A DNA stretch of 64,000 bases from Candidatus Eremiobacteraceae bacterium (GTDB lineage Bacteria > Vulcanimicrobiota > Vulcanimicrobiia > Eremiobacterales > Eremiobacteraceae): assembly GCA_035295225.1 (NCBI GenBank), contig DATGJI010000025.1, positions 32,829 through 96,828 of the forward strand, written 5' to 3'. Position numbers and translations under genes: made by a program. Shown here piece after piece: positions 48,201 to 57,174 of this stretch. The notes under the pieces were generated by a model, which saw nothing but the letters and a program-made list of their open reading frames with translations, made no database searches and was not told where the DNA came from. The stretch's first letter is position 1. The number at the start of each line of letters is the position of its first letter.

Positions 48201-49153
48201 CGCTCTTTGTCGCGCGGGTGCGAATCCTCGTACGTCTGGCGGACGTGCTCCATGGAGACGTTCGTGTAGATCTGCGTTGTGCTCAAGTTCTCGTGGCCAA
48301 GCAGCTCCTTGATGACCATCAGATCGGCTCCGCGTTCCAGCATATGCGTGGCGAATGAATGACGCAGGGTATGCGGCGAAGCGGCGCGCTCGATGCCGGC
48401 TGATTTCTTGAACGCCGCGAATTGGTAGCGGACGGCACGGGCGGTGAGCCGATTACAGCGCTTGGAGATGAAGAGCGCTTGGGATGCGCAGTGCGGCCGG
48501 CAATTCAAGTATCGGTTCAACGCCCTGACGGCCGTCTTGTTCATCAAGACCATGCGCTGCTTGTTGCCCTTGCCCGTGACTTTGAGGAGCCGGCGTTCTC
48601 GGTCGACGTCTTGCATGTCCAACCCGACAAGTTCGGCGATCCGGACGCCGGCCGCGTACATCATCTCAAAGATCGCGTGATCGCGGGAGAAGAGGAACTC
48701 GTCATCGATATTCACCTTGGCCGAGAGGAACTTGCCGACCTCACGTTCCGACAGCACCTTCGGGAGCCGCCGAGGCTCTTTGGGAGGCGCCAGATCCACC
48801 ACGGGGTTGTCCGACCGCTTACCAGACCGAACAATGAACTTGTAAAAGGACCGTAGCGATGCGATCCGCCGACGAACCGCCGGCGCGGTATAGCGCCGCT
48901 GGCCCATCAGCGTCATGACGTACTTGCGAGCGTCGATCAGCGACGCGCCGATCAAGAGCTTTTCCGAGCGTTCTTTGTCGAGAAAACGCGCGAAATCGTC
49001 GATATCGCGCGAATACTCTTGCGCCGTCCGCCCCGAAAGGCCGCGTTCGAGCCGTATATAGGCCGAGAATTCCTCGATGACCGGCACGGCTTTTGCGGTG
49101 TTTTTCACTTCCCCAAATGATTGTTTGGGGAAGTCGGGGATTCCTTCGAGCAC
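48197..49153 (-). CDS. xerC: Tyrosine recombinase XerC/XerD-type
   Basis: 318 aa from GTG 49153; GTG 49108 (303 aa) or GTG 49087 (296 aa) give the usual Xer length and are better biological candidates. All catalytic residues are present: Arg171, Lys195, His261, Arg264, His287 and the nucleophile Tyr296. The N-terminal SAM-like core-binding domain covers about 22-110. It overlaps the convergent LolA-like gene by 4 bp. The region from 49107 to 49134 in the 5' part is a 28-bp palindromic dif-like site. XerC and XerD cannot be separated on sequence alone; a single-recombinase system is possible. Confidence 0.93.
   Translation of the reverse strand: MLEGIPDFPKQSFGEVKNTAKAVPVIEEFSAYIRLERGLSGRTAQEYSRDIDDFARFLDKERSEKLLIGASLIDARKYVMTLMGQRRYTAPAVRRRIASLRSFYKFIVRSGKRSDNPVVDLAPPKEPRRLPKVLSEREVGKFLSAKVNIDDEFLFSRDHAIFEMMYAAGVRIAELVGLDMQDVDRERRLLKVTGKGNKQRMVLMNKTAVRALNRYLNCRPHCASQALFISKRCNRLTARAVRYQFAAFKKSAGIERAASPHTLRHSFATHMLERGADLMVIKELLGHENLSTTQIYTNVSMEHVRQTYEDSHPRDKER
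49107..49134. promoter_or_regulatory. Candidate dif-like Xer recombination site
   Basis: Left arm ACTTCCCCAAA (49107-49117), spacer TGATTG (49118-49123), right arm TTTGGGGAAGT (49124-49134). The arms are a perfect 11-bp inverted repeat with a 6-bp centre, the exact 11-6-11 geometry of dif. The left arm begins ACTTCC like the Bacillus subtilis dif. It lies at the 5' end of the xer gene, as in the single-recombinase systems of Helicobacter and Lactococcus. No T-tract follows on either strand, which argues against a terminator. Confidence 0.5.
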
Positions 49154-49317
49154 GGTCGAAAATATATCGATGCGCCCGCAAGATAACGCGCTTGGGATTG
49201 GCCCGCTTCTGCCGGATTGGGGCTCACCGGCGCCGCGGATCGAGGATTCGGCGACCGGCCACTATGCGGGAGACGCAGGTGACTTGATTCGTCACTTCAT
49301 GAACGTGTGTCGTTGAC

Positions 49318-49800
49318 GTGGCATCAGACCCGTCAGGAGCCGGCTCTGTCGAGCATGATCTACGGCGCGCGATGCATGCGGCGCTCGCCGGTGGAACTGC
49401 CGTTGTATTGGCGACGGTCTCCCCTCGCGGCATCCCGGCAACCGCACTTTGCACCTGGGTGGTCGCCATCGGAACCAGAACGATCGCGATCGCGCTCGAT
49501 CATCGCAGTTCTGCGTATATCAATATCTCTGCGGGCAGCCCGCTTGTCGCTTTCGAGATACTTGCCGACGATCTTGTCATTGCCGCTCGCGGCATAGCAA
49601 CCATCCGGCTCCCGCTCCTGAAGTCCGCGCCCTTTCCCTGCGGCGGTGTGGCCGTCGACATCGACGAAATCCGGGATCACTCCGTCAAGGGCATCCGTTT
49701 TCACGCGCCGACGTACATGTTTGACGAAGACAAGCTATATCGGCGCGACGTCGAACGGGCGATATTCGCAGAGCTCGCCGCCTTGGGCTCAGCCGGCTAA
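49318..49800 (+). CDS. Pyridoxamine 5'-phosphate oxidase-like (split-barrel) protein
   Basis: 160 aa, GTG at 49318. The pattern ALAGGTAVVLATVSPRGIPATALCTWVVAIGTRTIAIALDHRSSAYINISAGSPLVAFEIL is that of FMN-binding split-barrel proteins related to pyridoxamine 5'-phosphate oxidase. Such proteins bind FMN, F420 or heme; the cofactor here is not determined. It stands alone between xer and a His-rich lipoprotein. Confidence 0.7.
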   Translation: MASDPSGAGSVEHDLRRAMHAALAGGTAVVLATVSPRGIPATALCTWVVAIGTRTIAIALDHRSSAYINISAGSPLVAFEILADDLVIAARGIATIRLPLLKSAPFPCGGVAVDIDEIRDHSVKGIRFHAPTYMFDEDKLYRRDVERAIFAELAALGSAG

Positions 49801-49934
49801 AGCAATGCAGCCGCCGTTGTTGTGAGCAGTCCCGGTCTCGTCAAGGTCGCGAAGCGATGCATCGCTACGGCGTTCAAAGCGTCGCTGGGCTTCTGCTTCG
49901 TCCCGCCGGCTCCGAACTATTAGCATATGCCGTT

Positions 49935-49951
49935 CTGTGAAGATTCTGTGA
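49935..49951 (+). promoter_or_regulatory. CTGTGA-N5-CTGTGA direct repeat, copy 1
   Basis: CTGTGA at 49935-49940 and again at 49946-49951, an 11-bp period. Tandem 11-bp-period direct repeats are typical of OmpR/PhoB-family response regulators; read on the other strand this is TCACAG-N5-TCACAG, close to the mycobacterial PhoP motif. It lies about 100 bp upstream of the His-rich lipoprotein start. Confidence 0.45.
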
Positions 49952-50053
49952 AGTGCGCCAGATAGCACACTTTGCTTGCGAGACCGACGGGTGACGGGGA
50001 CGCACTGACCAAGAAGGCTGCACTTGTCGTCTGCTCATTCAAGGGGTGCAGCA

Positions 50054-50740
50054 ATGTCTGATACGCGCCAACGCCTGACTCTCGCGGGCTCCGCATTCTT
50101 CTTAGCTTCTTCGCTCGTCGTCGCAGCCTGCGGCAGCCAAGACGCGGTTCTTCCTGGCGCGGGGCACGCCCAGAATCGTGCGATCTTGCATCGGTCGGCA
50201 GAGCCGACCGCCACCGCTTCGCCGATCCAGCTCGTGCCCGGTACGACCGTGGGCATCGACGTCTTTCCCGAGGGCGACACGAAGAGCGGCGGCCAAGGCC
50301 AGACCGTCAACGGCATCCCCTGTCAGAAGGTCGTCAACGAGATATTCCATCATCACGTGCATCTTTCGCTTTTTGTCAACGGCGTGCAGTACGCGATTCC
50401 ACGCGGCACGGGCATGAAGAATCCGGGCACGGGGCACTTCGTGCATAAGGCCGACTGCACGTACTGGCTGCACACCCACGATGAAACCGGCATCTTGCAC
50501 ATGGAAGCGCCGGTGCTGCGGTCCTACACGCTGCACGACTACTTCTACATCTGGGGAGAACCGCTCAATCAGTCAAACGTCGCGGGCTATACCGGCCCGA
50601 TAACCGTCTTTATCAACGGCGTTCAGGAATCGGTCGATCCGCGAACCATCGTCTTCGCGCCGTACATGGAGATCACGCTCGAGGTCGGCTCACCCGTCGT
50701 GCCGCCGCCGGTCTACATCTTCCCACCCGGCTACACCTAG
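50054..50740 (+). CDS. Lipoprotein with His-rich putative metal site
   Basis: 228 aa from ATG 50054, with AAGGGG about 7 bp upstream. The signal peptide ends in a lipobox (VVAAC). Two clusters of histidines occur: HHHVHLSLFVNG (about 106-117) and YWLHTHDETGILHMEAP (about 145-161). The second block resembles an uncharacterised family with a conserved LHTHDTSGIIH pattern. A cupredoxin-like or other metal-binding beta-fold is plausible but unproven. A tandem CTGTGA element lies upstream. Confidence 0.7.
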   Translation: MSDTRQRLTLAGSAFFLASSLVVAACGSQDAVLPGAGHAQNRAILHRSAEPTATASPIQLVPGTTVGIDVFPEGDTKSGGQGQTVNGIPCQKVVNEIFHHHVHLSLFVNGVQYAIPRGTGMKNPGTGHFVHKADCTYWLHTHDETGILHMEAPVLRSYTLHDYFYIWGEPLNQSNVAGYTGPITVFINGVQESVDPRTIVFAPYMEITLEVGSPVVPPPVYIFPPGYT

Positions 50741-50773
50741 GTCGCAGACTCCGGCGCTCCGCCGACCTCGGTC

Positions 50774-51244
50774 CTAACTTCGCCTCGCAGAGATCCGGCC
50801 TGAGTTCATGCCAGCCATGCTCAGGCCGCCTGCGATGCGTGCATGTTCGACCTTCAGACAGCGATCGACGACGACGCTCAGACCGGCATCGTCGGCGATT
50901 TTGATGGCCTCCTCGTTGACGACACCGTATTGAAACCAGATGGCCTTAGCCCCGGCTGCGACCGCGTCGCGTGCGACCTGCGGGCAGTCTGCGGGCTTTC
51001 GGAAGACGTCGACGATATCGGGCGGTCCTTGCGCTGCCGCATAGGCCGAGAGCGATGGGTAACACGGCACGCCGTCGATGTCCGGCGTCGCCGGATTGAC
51101 GCCCAACGCGTCGACGCCATGCGCCCGCAGATATTTATATACGAAATTGCTCGCTCGGAGCGGGCTCGCGCTCGCGCCGACGACCGCGATGTGCCGAGCG
51201 GATGTGATGAGATCACGCAGCTGCGACGGTGCGGAGAGAATCAC
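50774..51244 (-). CDS. CoA-binding (YccU-like) protein
   Basis: 156 aa from the GTG at 51244, which overlaps the metY stop (GTGA). A single Rossmann CoA-binding domain: ARHIAVVGASASPLRASNFVYKYLRAHG, VNPATPDIDGVPCYPSLSA, VDVFRKPADCPQVARDAVAAGAKAIWFQYGVVNEEA and VVDRCLKVEHAR. The pattern matches the CoA_binding_2 group. Its stable link with metY hints at a role in sulfur amino-acid or CoA metabolism; the biochemical function is not known. Confidence 0.88.
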   Translation of the reverse strand: MILSAPSQLRDLITSARHIAVVGASASPLRASNFVYKYLRAHGVDALGVNPATPDIDGVPCYPSLSAYAAAQGPPDIVDVFRKPADCPQVARDAVAAGAKAIWFQYGVVNEEAIKIADDAGLSVVVDRCLKVEHARIAGGLSMAGMNSGRISARRS

Positions 51245-52551
51245 CGCGCAGCCGCGCCGGCATGCTGTCGCGCAGCCGCGAATCCTTGCTCGAGATCCCA
51301 GATCAAGTCGTCGGCATCTTCCAAGCCGATCGACAGCCGGATCATGTCCGGCGTGATGCCGCCGGCTGCCGCTTCTTCTTCTGTCAACTGCTGATGCGTG
51401 GTGGACATCGGATGGATCACAAGGCTCTTCGCATCGCCGACGTTTGCCAGGTGGCTCCACAGCTGCAACGCTTCGAGGAAGGCGACCGCAGCCGCGCGTC
51501 CGCCGCGCGGCGCGAAGGTGAGGATTGAGCCCGACCCCAGCGGCAGATAGCGGCGCGCGAGCGCATGGCTCGGATTGTCGGGCAGGCCTGCGTATTTCAC
51601 CCAGGCGACGTCGGCGTGTGACGCGAGGAATTCCGCGATACGCTGGCCGTTCTTGACGTGCCCCTCCATCCGCAAGGCTAGCGTCTCGAGCCCCTGCACG
51701 AGGAGCCACGCATTCATGGGCGAGATGCAGGCGCCGATGTCGCGCAGCACCTCAGCCCGCGCGCGCATAAGGTATGCGTATTCGCCAAACGTCTCGGCAA
51801 ACTCAAGTCCGTGATAGCCTGGGCTGGGCGACGAGAGCAGCGGATGCCGTCCGGAGGCCCACGGGAACTTGCCGGACTCGATCATCACTCCGGCGATCAC
51901 CGTGCCATGGCCGCCGATGAACTTGGTACCGGAATGCACGACGATATCCGCGCCGTGCTCGATGGGCCGGCAGAGATATGGTGAGGCAAAGGTGTTGTCC
52001 ACGATGAGCGGCACGCCGGCATCATGCGCCGCATCTGCCACTGGCCGCAGATCGGCAACGCGACCGCCGGGATTGCCGATCGTCTCGATATACATCGCCC
52101 GAGTGTTCGGCCTGACCGCGGCGCGCATCGCTGCAGGGTCGCCGTGCGGCACAAATGTGGTCTCTATGCCCAGCCGCTTCAGCGTCACCGTGAGCTGCGT
52201 GATCGTGCCGCCATAGAGATCGGCCGCGGCGACAAAGTGATCGCCGTGTTGCGCTAGCGTGAGAAACGCGACCATCTGCGCCGCCTGCCCTGAGGCGGTC
52301 GCGATCGCACCGAGTCCGCCTTCAAGGCTCGCGATCTTCTCCTCGAAAGCCGCGATCGTGGGGTTGGAGATGCGGGTGTAGATATCGCCGTAGGTGCGCA
52401 GCGCGTAGAGATCAGCTGCCTTTTCTGCCGATTCAAAGACGAAACTCGACGTCATGTGGATGGGCAGCGCCCGTGCGCCGGTGGTGCGGTCAGGCTGCGT
52501 ACCCGCGTGGAGCGCGCGTGTGCGAAAGCCGAACGTGCGGTCTGATGCCAT
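51241..52551 (-). CDS. metY: O-acetylhomoserine sulfhydrylase (MetY-type)
   Basis: 436-aa PLP enzyme of the Cys/Met metabolism family. The PLP lysine lies in VVHSGTKFIGGHG, the substrate region is YTRISNPTIAAFEEKIASLEGG, and PTRALPIHMTSSFVFES-type N-terminus and SVGLEDADDLIWDLEQGF C-terminus are typical of MetY rather than MetB. It converts O-acetylhomoserine and sulfide to homocysteine. Co-transcribed with the CoA-binding gene. Confidence 0.93.
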   Translation of the reverse strand: MASDRTFGFRTRALHAGTQPDRTTGARALPIHMTSSFVFESAEKAADLYALRTYGDIYTRISNPTIAAFEEKIASLEGGLGAIATASGQAAQMVAFLTLAQHGDHFVAAADLYGGTITQLTVTLKRLGIETTFVPHGDPAAMRAAVRPNTRAMYIETIGNPGGRVADLRPVADAAHDAGVPLIVDNTFASPYLCRPIEHGADIVVHSGTKFIGGHGTVIAGVMIESGKFPWASGRHPLLSSPSPGYHGLEFAETFGEYAYLMRARAEVLRDIGACISPMNAWLLVQGLETLALRMEGHVKNGQRIAEFLASHADVAWVKYAGLPDNPSHALARRYLPLGSGSILTFAPRGGRAAAVAFLEALQLWSHLANVGDAKSLVIHPMSTTHQQLTEEEAAAGGITPDMIRLSIGLEDADDLIWDLEQGFAAARQHAGAAAR

Positions 52552-52602
52552 TATGGCGAAGAGTTGTCGCCGCGGAGCGTGCGGACCTTTGGCGTTTCCT
52601 GA

Positions 52603-52654
52603 TGTAGGGCGGACCTTTACGGTCCGCCGGCGAGCCCTAAAGGCTCGCCCTACA
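52603..52654. repeat. REP-like three-way palindrome, copy 2
   Basis: Outer arms TGTAGGGCG (52603-52611) and CGCCCTACA (52646-52654) enclose two hairpins: GGCGGACC-TTTAC-GGTCCGCC (52608-52628) and GGCGAGCC-CTAAA-GGCTCGCC (52629-52649). The first hairpin has the same arms as the palindrome at 23676. It lies between metY and the PilB-like gene, both on -. Confidence 0.7.
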
Positions 52655-52656
52655 AA

Positions 52657-54780
52657 TCAAACCGTGACGCGCATGACCTCGCGCAGCGTCGTGTCGCCAT
52701 CAAGGAGGCGCTGCATCGCATCGTCGCGCAGATCGCTGAAACCGTGCGCCGCGCAGTAGTCGAGCAGTTGGCTCGAATCCGCGCCCTTAGCGATCAGACG
52801 GCGCATGCCTTCGTCCACCACGATGACTTCGTGCACCGCCATGCGTCCGATGTAGCCCGTGTCATGGCAGGCCGCGCAGCCCCTACCGCGCCAGAGCGAC
52901 GTGGGTGCCACAAGCGGCAGCAGCTCTTGCAAGACGAGCTGTTCATCATCCGGCAGTTCGTACTGTTCCTTGCAGCGCGTGCAGATACGCCGGATAAGCC
53001 TTTGGCCCACGACGCCGATGAGCGACGAGCCGATCATCGCCGGATCGACGCCGATGTCGACGAGGCGCGCGATGGCCTGGACGGCGGAATTCGTGTGCAG
53101 TGTTGAGAGCAGCAGATGCCCCGTCAGGGCTGCACGCACCGCGAGATCAGCCGTCTCGCGGTCGCGGATCTCACCGACGTAGATGACGTCTGGATCCTGG
53201 CGCAAGAGCGAGCGGAGCACTGCCGCGAAGGTCAAGCCGCGTTTGACGTTGACCTCGACCTGATTCACGCCGTGCACGCGATATTCGACGGGGTCTTCTA
53301 CCGTCGTGATATTGGTGGCGCCATCATTGATCTCTTGAAGGCACGCGAACAGCGTTGTCGACTTGCCGCTCCCGGTCGGACCGCAGCAGAGGATCATGCC
53401 ATAAGGACGCTTGGAAAGCGGTTCGAACGCCGCGTAGTTCTGGTCGTTAAAGCCGACGGATTTGAGGTCTTTGACTTGCGGGCTCTTCTCGAGGAGCCGC
53501 ACGACGATCTTCTCGCCGAACACCGTCGGCAGCGACGAGACCCGCAAGTCGAACTCTTTGCGCTGGAAACGGATGGAAGCCCGTCCGTCCTGAGGCACGT
53601 GGTGGACCGTGATGTCCATCTGCGTCATGATCTTGATGCGCGACACGACGGCGGCGTACGCGTTCTTGGGCAGGCGGCGCATCTCGTGCAGCACACCATC
53701 CAACCGGAATCTGACGGTGATGCCTTCGGCGAACGGTTCGAGGTGGATGTCGCTCGCGCCGTCGTCCACGGCACTCCGTAAGATCGAATCGACAAGCGTG
53801 ACGATCGGCGTCGTGTCGGAGAGACGCCGCAGCGTCTCTAGATCCTCGACATCGGTGCCCTCACCGAAGCCTTCGGCGAGCGCCTTGTCCGCCGCGACGG
53901 AGTCGATGAGCCTATCGGCGGAATGCAGGTTTGCGCCGTGATAGACGTTGTTGATCGCGGCTTCGATGTCTTCGACCAGCGCAAAGCGGACCTCGATGTC
54001 CTTCTTCGCGCGAAGCTGGATGAGGTCGAGCGTGGGCAGATCCGCGGGATCGGCCATGGCCACGACGAGTTTGTCGCCTTTGCGCGAAAGCGGAATGATG
54101 TACTGGCTCGTGGCGATGCCCACCGGAATCGCATCCGATGCGCTCGGTTCGGGGCGCGTGCGATTCAGATCGACGAACGGCACGCCGAACACAGCCGAGA
54201 GAAAGTCATCGAGCTGCGCGTGCGGCGTGATGTTGAAGTCCACGAGGATGTCGCGCAAGCTGCGCGCCTGATACAATCGCGCGAACAGGATGCGGTCGGT
54301 GTCTGCCGGATTGAGTTTGTGGGCCTGCTCCATGCGTCGCATGAGTCGCAGATAATACGCGTGATGCGCTGGGCTGAGCGGCTGATTGCCCATCGGGCCG
54401 TCGGCTGCTTCAACCGACCGAAGATTCGGGCGTTCTTCCGAGCCGGGCGCGTAGATCGCTTCGAGAATCGCGAAGCGCTCGGTCGAGCCGAGATTTTGGA
54501 AGCGGATGCCGTATTCCGGACCGCGTTCTCCGGCGTCATCCCATACGACTTCAATCGCCGCGCGCACGACTTGACCGCCGGGCAGCGCCAGCTGCGCGAA
54601 CCCCTTCGCTCCCACCGTGATCTTGTCAGCCGTTGCGAGGCGCAGACCGCCGGCGCTGACGTCCCGCGCGTCGCCGCTCGCCACCTTACCATCGTCGGTG
54701 CGCACGACCACGGAGACGTGGAGATTCCCGCGCTGGAACTTACGCCGCGCCTGGGCGATGGTGGTGACGGCACGCTTCAA
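52657..54780 (-). CDS. pilB: PilB/GspE-type ATPase with N-terminal PilZ domain
   Basis: 707 aa, TTG at 54780 with GGAG about 8 bp upstream. Residues about 12-110 form a PilZ-like domain with both c-di-GMP signatures, RxxxR (Arg13-Arg17) and DxSxxG (Asp40-Gly45). An MshEN-like N-domain and linker (about 140-290) follow. The ATPase has Walker A GPTGSGKST (467-475), Asp box HLEPFAEG, and two CxxC pairs (ICTRC and CAAC) for zinc. It drives type IV pilus or type II secretion assembly. No pilC, pilT or pilin is adjacent. Confidence 0.93.
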   Translation of the reverse strand: MKRAVTTIAQARRKFQRGNLHVSVVVRTDDGKVASGDARDVSAGGLRLATADKITVGAKGFAQLALPGGQVVRAAIEVVWDDAGERGPEYGIRFQNLGSTERFAILEAIYAPGSEERPNLRSVEAADGPMGNQPLSPAHHAYYLRLMRRMEQAHKLNPADTDRILFARLYQARSLRDILVDFNITPHAQLDDFLSAVFGVPFVDLNRTRPEPSASDAIPVGIATSQYIIPLSRKGDKLVVAMADPADLPTLDLIQLRAKKDIEVRFALVEDIEAAINNVYHGANLHSADRLIDSVAADKALAEGFGEGTDVEDLETLRRLSDTTPIVTLVDSILRSAVDDGASDIHLEPFAEGITVRFRLDGVLHEMRRLPKNAYAAVVSRIKIMTQMDITVHHVPQDGRASIRFQRKEFDLRVSSLPTVFGEKIVVRLLEKSPQVKDLKSVGFNDQNYAAFEPLSKRPYGMILCCGPTGSGKSTTLFACLQEINDGATNITTVEDPVEYRVHGVNQVEVNVKRGLTFAAVLRSLLRQDPDVIYVGEIRDRETADLAVRAALTGHLLLSTLHTNSAVQAIARLVDIGVDPAMIGSSLIGVVGQRLIRRICTRCKEQYELPDDEQLVLQELLPLVAPTSLWRGRGCAACHDTGYIGRMAVHEVIVVDEGMRRLIAKGADSSQLLDYCAAHGFSDLRDDAMQRLLDGDTTLREVMRVTV

Positions 54781-54894
54781 GAATGGAGCTCCATTCGTTC
54801 TACCTTACATTGTCATCGGTCGCGCCCGCGATGAAGCAAAGCCGCCGGCGCACAAGACGCCCGCGGCTCCTTCGCTGTCCCGTAGGACGTATCC

Positions 54895-55845
54895 TTAATG
54901 TGGCTGCGGGGCTCCGGATATCGCGCCAAGGGCGTCCACAAGCTCCTTGACCGCTGCAGCACTGCGCGTCAGTGCCGCGGATTCATCGGGGGTCAGCTTG
55001 AGCTGGACGATCGCCTCGAGGCCGCCGGCGCCGAGCTTGCACGGAACGCCGATGAAGAGGTCGCGCAGCCCGTATTCGCCCGTGAGCCGCACCGCGCACG
55101 GCAATATCTTATGCTTGTCGCGGAGTATCGCATCCACCATCTCGGTGATCGCTCGTGCAGGCGCATAGTAGGCGCTGCCCGTCTTGAGCAGCGCGACGAT
55201 CTCGCCGCCGCCCTTGGCCGTTCGATCGACGATCTTCGCGATGGTCGCGGCGTCCATCAATTCCGTGATCGGCACTCCGGCGACCGTCGAGTATCTCGGC
55301 ACCGGCACCATCTGATCGCCGTGACCGCCGAGAACCGCAGCGTAGACGTTGTCGACACTCACTTTGAGTTCCATCGCGATGAACGCGGCCATCCGCGCCG
55401 AGTCCAAGACGCCGGCCATTCCTAAAATCCGCTCGCGCGGAAAACCGCTCTTCTGGCGTGCGACCTCGCACATGGCATCCAGTGGATTCGTGACGATGAT
55501 TAGGATGCAATTCGGCGACTGTTTGACCGCAGATTCCGTGGCGCTTCCGACGATCTGCGCGTTCACCTTGAGCAAATCGTCGCGCGACATACCGGGTTTG
55601 CGCGGCAGACCGGCGGTGATCACGACGATATCCGAGTCTTTGGTCAACTCGTAATCGTTGCTGCCGGTCACTGTGACGTCCGATCCCTCGACCGGCAGCG
55701 CCTCCTGCAAGTCAAGCGCCTTGCCTTGCGGCACGCCTTCCACGACATCCACCAGCACGACGTCGGCGAGCTCCTTGGCGGCTAGCCAGTGCGCAGTTGT
55801 AGCGCCGACATTGCCGGCGCCGACGATGGTCACTTTTTTCCGCAT
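54895..55845 (-). CDS. mdh: Malate dehydrogenase (LDH-like type)
   Basis: 316 aa from the ATG at 55845, chosen because [16 protein letters not shown] is the conserved start and AGGA lies 6 bp upstream. NAD-binding glycine loop GAGNVGAT (9-16), substrate Arg in [13 protein letters not shown] (Arg indicates malate rather than lactate), and catalytic His in LGGHGDQMV. It oxidises malate to oxaloacetate in the TCA cycle. The divergent neighbour is citrate synthase, which uses the product. Confidence 0.96.
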   Translation of the reverse strand: MRKKVTIVGAGNVGATTAHWLAAKELADVVLVDVVEGVPQGKALDLQEALPVEGSDVTVTGSNDYELTKDSDIVVITAGLPRKPGMSRDDLLKVNAQIVGSATESAVKQSPNCILIIVTNPLDAMCEVARQKSGFPRERILGMAGVLDSARMAAFIAMELKVSVDNVYAAVLGGHGDQMVPVPRYSTVAGVPITELMDAATIAKIVDRTAKGGGEIVALLKTGSAYYAPARAITEMVDAILRDKHKILPCAVRLTGEYGLRDLFIGVPCKLGAGGLEAIVQLKLTPDESAALTRSAAAVKELVDALGAISGAPQPH

Positions 55846-56016
55846 AACGATCCTCATAGTGAGCTGCGCGACAATTGTGGCGTCTCGCGGCGTACGACTT
55901 TTACCGCACTTGCCGGATTCGGACCTGGGAGTTGCCCGTTTTCCGTGCGGCGAATGTAGCACCGTTTGCGCGGGAATACCACGTACGTGGGAATATCATG
56001 CGCAGGGAGACCACGA

Positions 56017-57174
56017 ATGGAATCGGGTTCGAAAAACGGCAACGCCGACGCGGGCCTTCGAGGCGCGGTCGTCGGAGACACGCGGCTTTCATCCATCAAC
56101 GGCGACGAAGGCCGGCTCATCTACCGCGGCATCGATATCCACGATCTCGCACGAGAATCGACGTTCGAAGAGACCGCGTATCTGTTATGGTACGGCGTGC
56201 TGCCGAGCCGCACCAGCCTCGACGAATTCCGCGCGCAACTGAGCGCTCGCCGAGAACTGCCGGCGGTCATCCAGGATATGCTCCGCTCGCTTCCCCCAGC
56301 GGCCGCGCCCATGGACGTCTTGCGCACGGCCGTGTCCGCCCTCGCGCTCTTCGACGACAAGGTCGACGATAGGTCGCGCTCCGCGACGATGGAGAAGGCG
56401 CTTCGATTGACCGCCATCTTCCCCACGATCCTCGCAGCGTTCCATCACATCGCGAACGGCCGTGAGCCCATCGCACCGCGGCGCGATCTCGACACCGCTT
56501 CGAACTTCCTCTACATGATGACAGGGCAGACGCCAAGCGATTCTGCCGCGCGAGTCCTGGACGTTGCGCTCGTTCTTCACGCCGACCACGGCATGAACGC
56601 CTCGACGTTTTCCGCCATCGTCACTTCCGCCACGCTCTCCGACATGTATAGCGCGATCACGTCGGCCATCGGCACACTCAAAGGCCCGCTGCACGGCGGC
56701 GCCAACGAAGGCGTGATCCACAACCTCATCGAGATCGGCGACCTCGACCGCGTCGCAGCATGGGTCGACGCAAAGCTCGCTGCGCACGACAAGATCATGG
56801 GGTTCGGTCACGCCGTGTACAAAGCGTACGATCCGCGAGCCACCGAACTCAAAGCGCTTGCCGGCGCCGTCGGTGCTGCCGCCGGTTCCACGAAATGGTT
56901 TGCGATGACCGAGGCGATGGAGCGGGCTGTCTGGGAACGTAGGGGTTTGTATCCGAACGTCGACCTCTACAGTGCGTGCGTCTACCACACGCTCGGCATA
57001 CCGACCGCATACTTCACACCCGTTTTCGCGATGAGCAGAATCGCCGGATGGTGCGCGCACGTGATGGAACAGTATGAGGATAACAAGTTGATCCGGCCGC
57101 GCGCGAACTATGTCGGGAACCGCGGCGTCGTCTATGTTCCCATCGATGAGCGCGCGATCGACGTCGCCGTGTAG
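56017..57174 (+). CDS. gltA: Citrate synthase
   Basis: 385 aa from ATG 56017, with AGGGAG about 8 bp upstream. Condenses oxaloacetate with acetyl-CoA. The catalytic residues are in LHGGANE (His), MGFGHAVYK (His) and NVDLYS (Asp). The N-terminus LSSINGDEGRLIYRGIDIHDLA is the short-form signature. The divergent mdh gene implies a shared promoter region of about 170 bp. Some homologues are methylcitrate synthases, not excluded by sequence. Confidence 0.94.
   Translation: MESGSKNGNADAGLRGAVVGDTRLSSINGDEGRLIYRGIDIHDLARESTFEETAYLLWYGVLPSRTSLDEFRAQLSARRELPAVIQDMLRSLPPAAAPMDVLRTAVSALALFDDKVDDRSRSATMEKALRLTAIFPTILAAFHHIANGREPIAPRRDLDTASNFLYMMTGQTPSDSAARVLDVALVLHADHGMNASTFSAIVTSATLSDMYSAITSAIGTLKGPLHGGANEGVIHNLIEIGDLDRVAAWVDAKLAAHDKIMGFGHAVYKAYDPRATELKALAGAVGAAAGSTKWFAMTEAMERAVWERRGLYPNVDLYSACVYHTLGIPTAYFTPVFAMSRIAGWCAHVMEQYEDNKLIRPRANYVGNRGVVYVPIDERAIDVAV

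Noticed and set aside
49107..49134. The palindrome as an intrinsic terminator
   Set aside because: No T-tract on either strand, and no gene ends there; the exact 11-6-11 layout favours a recombination site.
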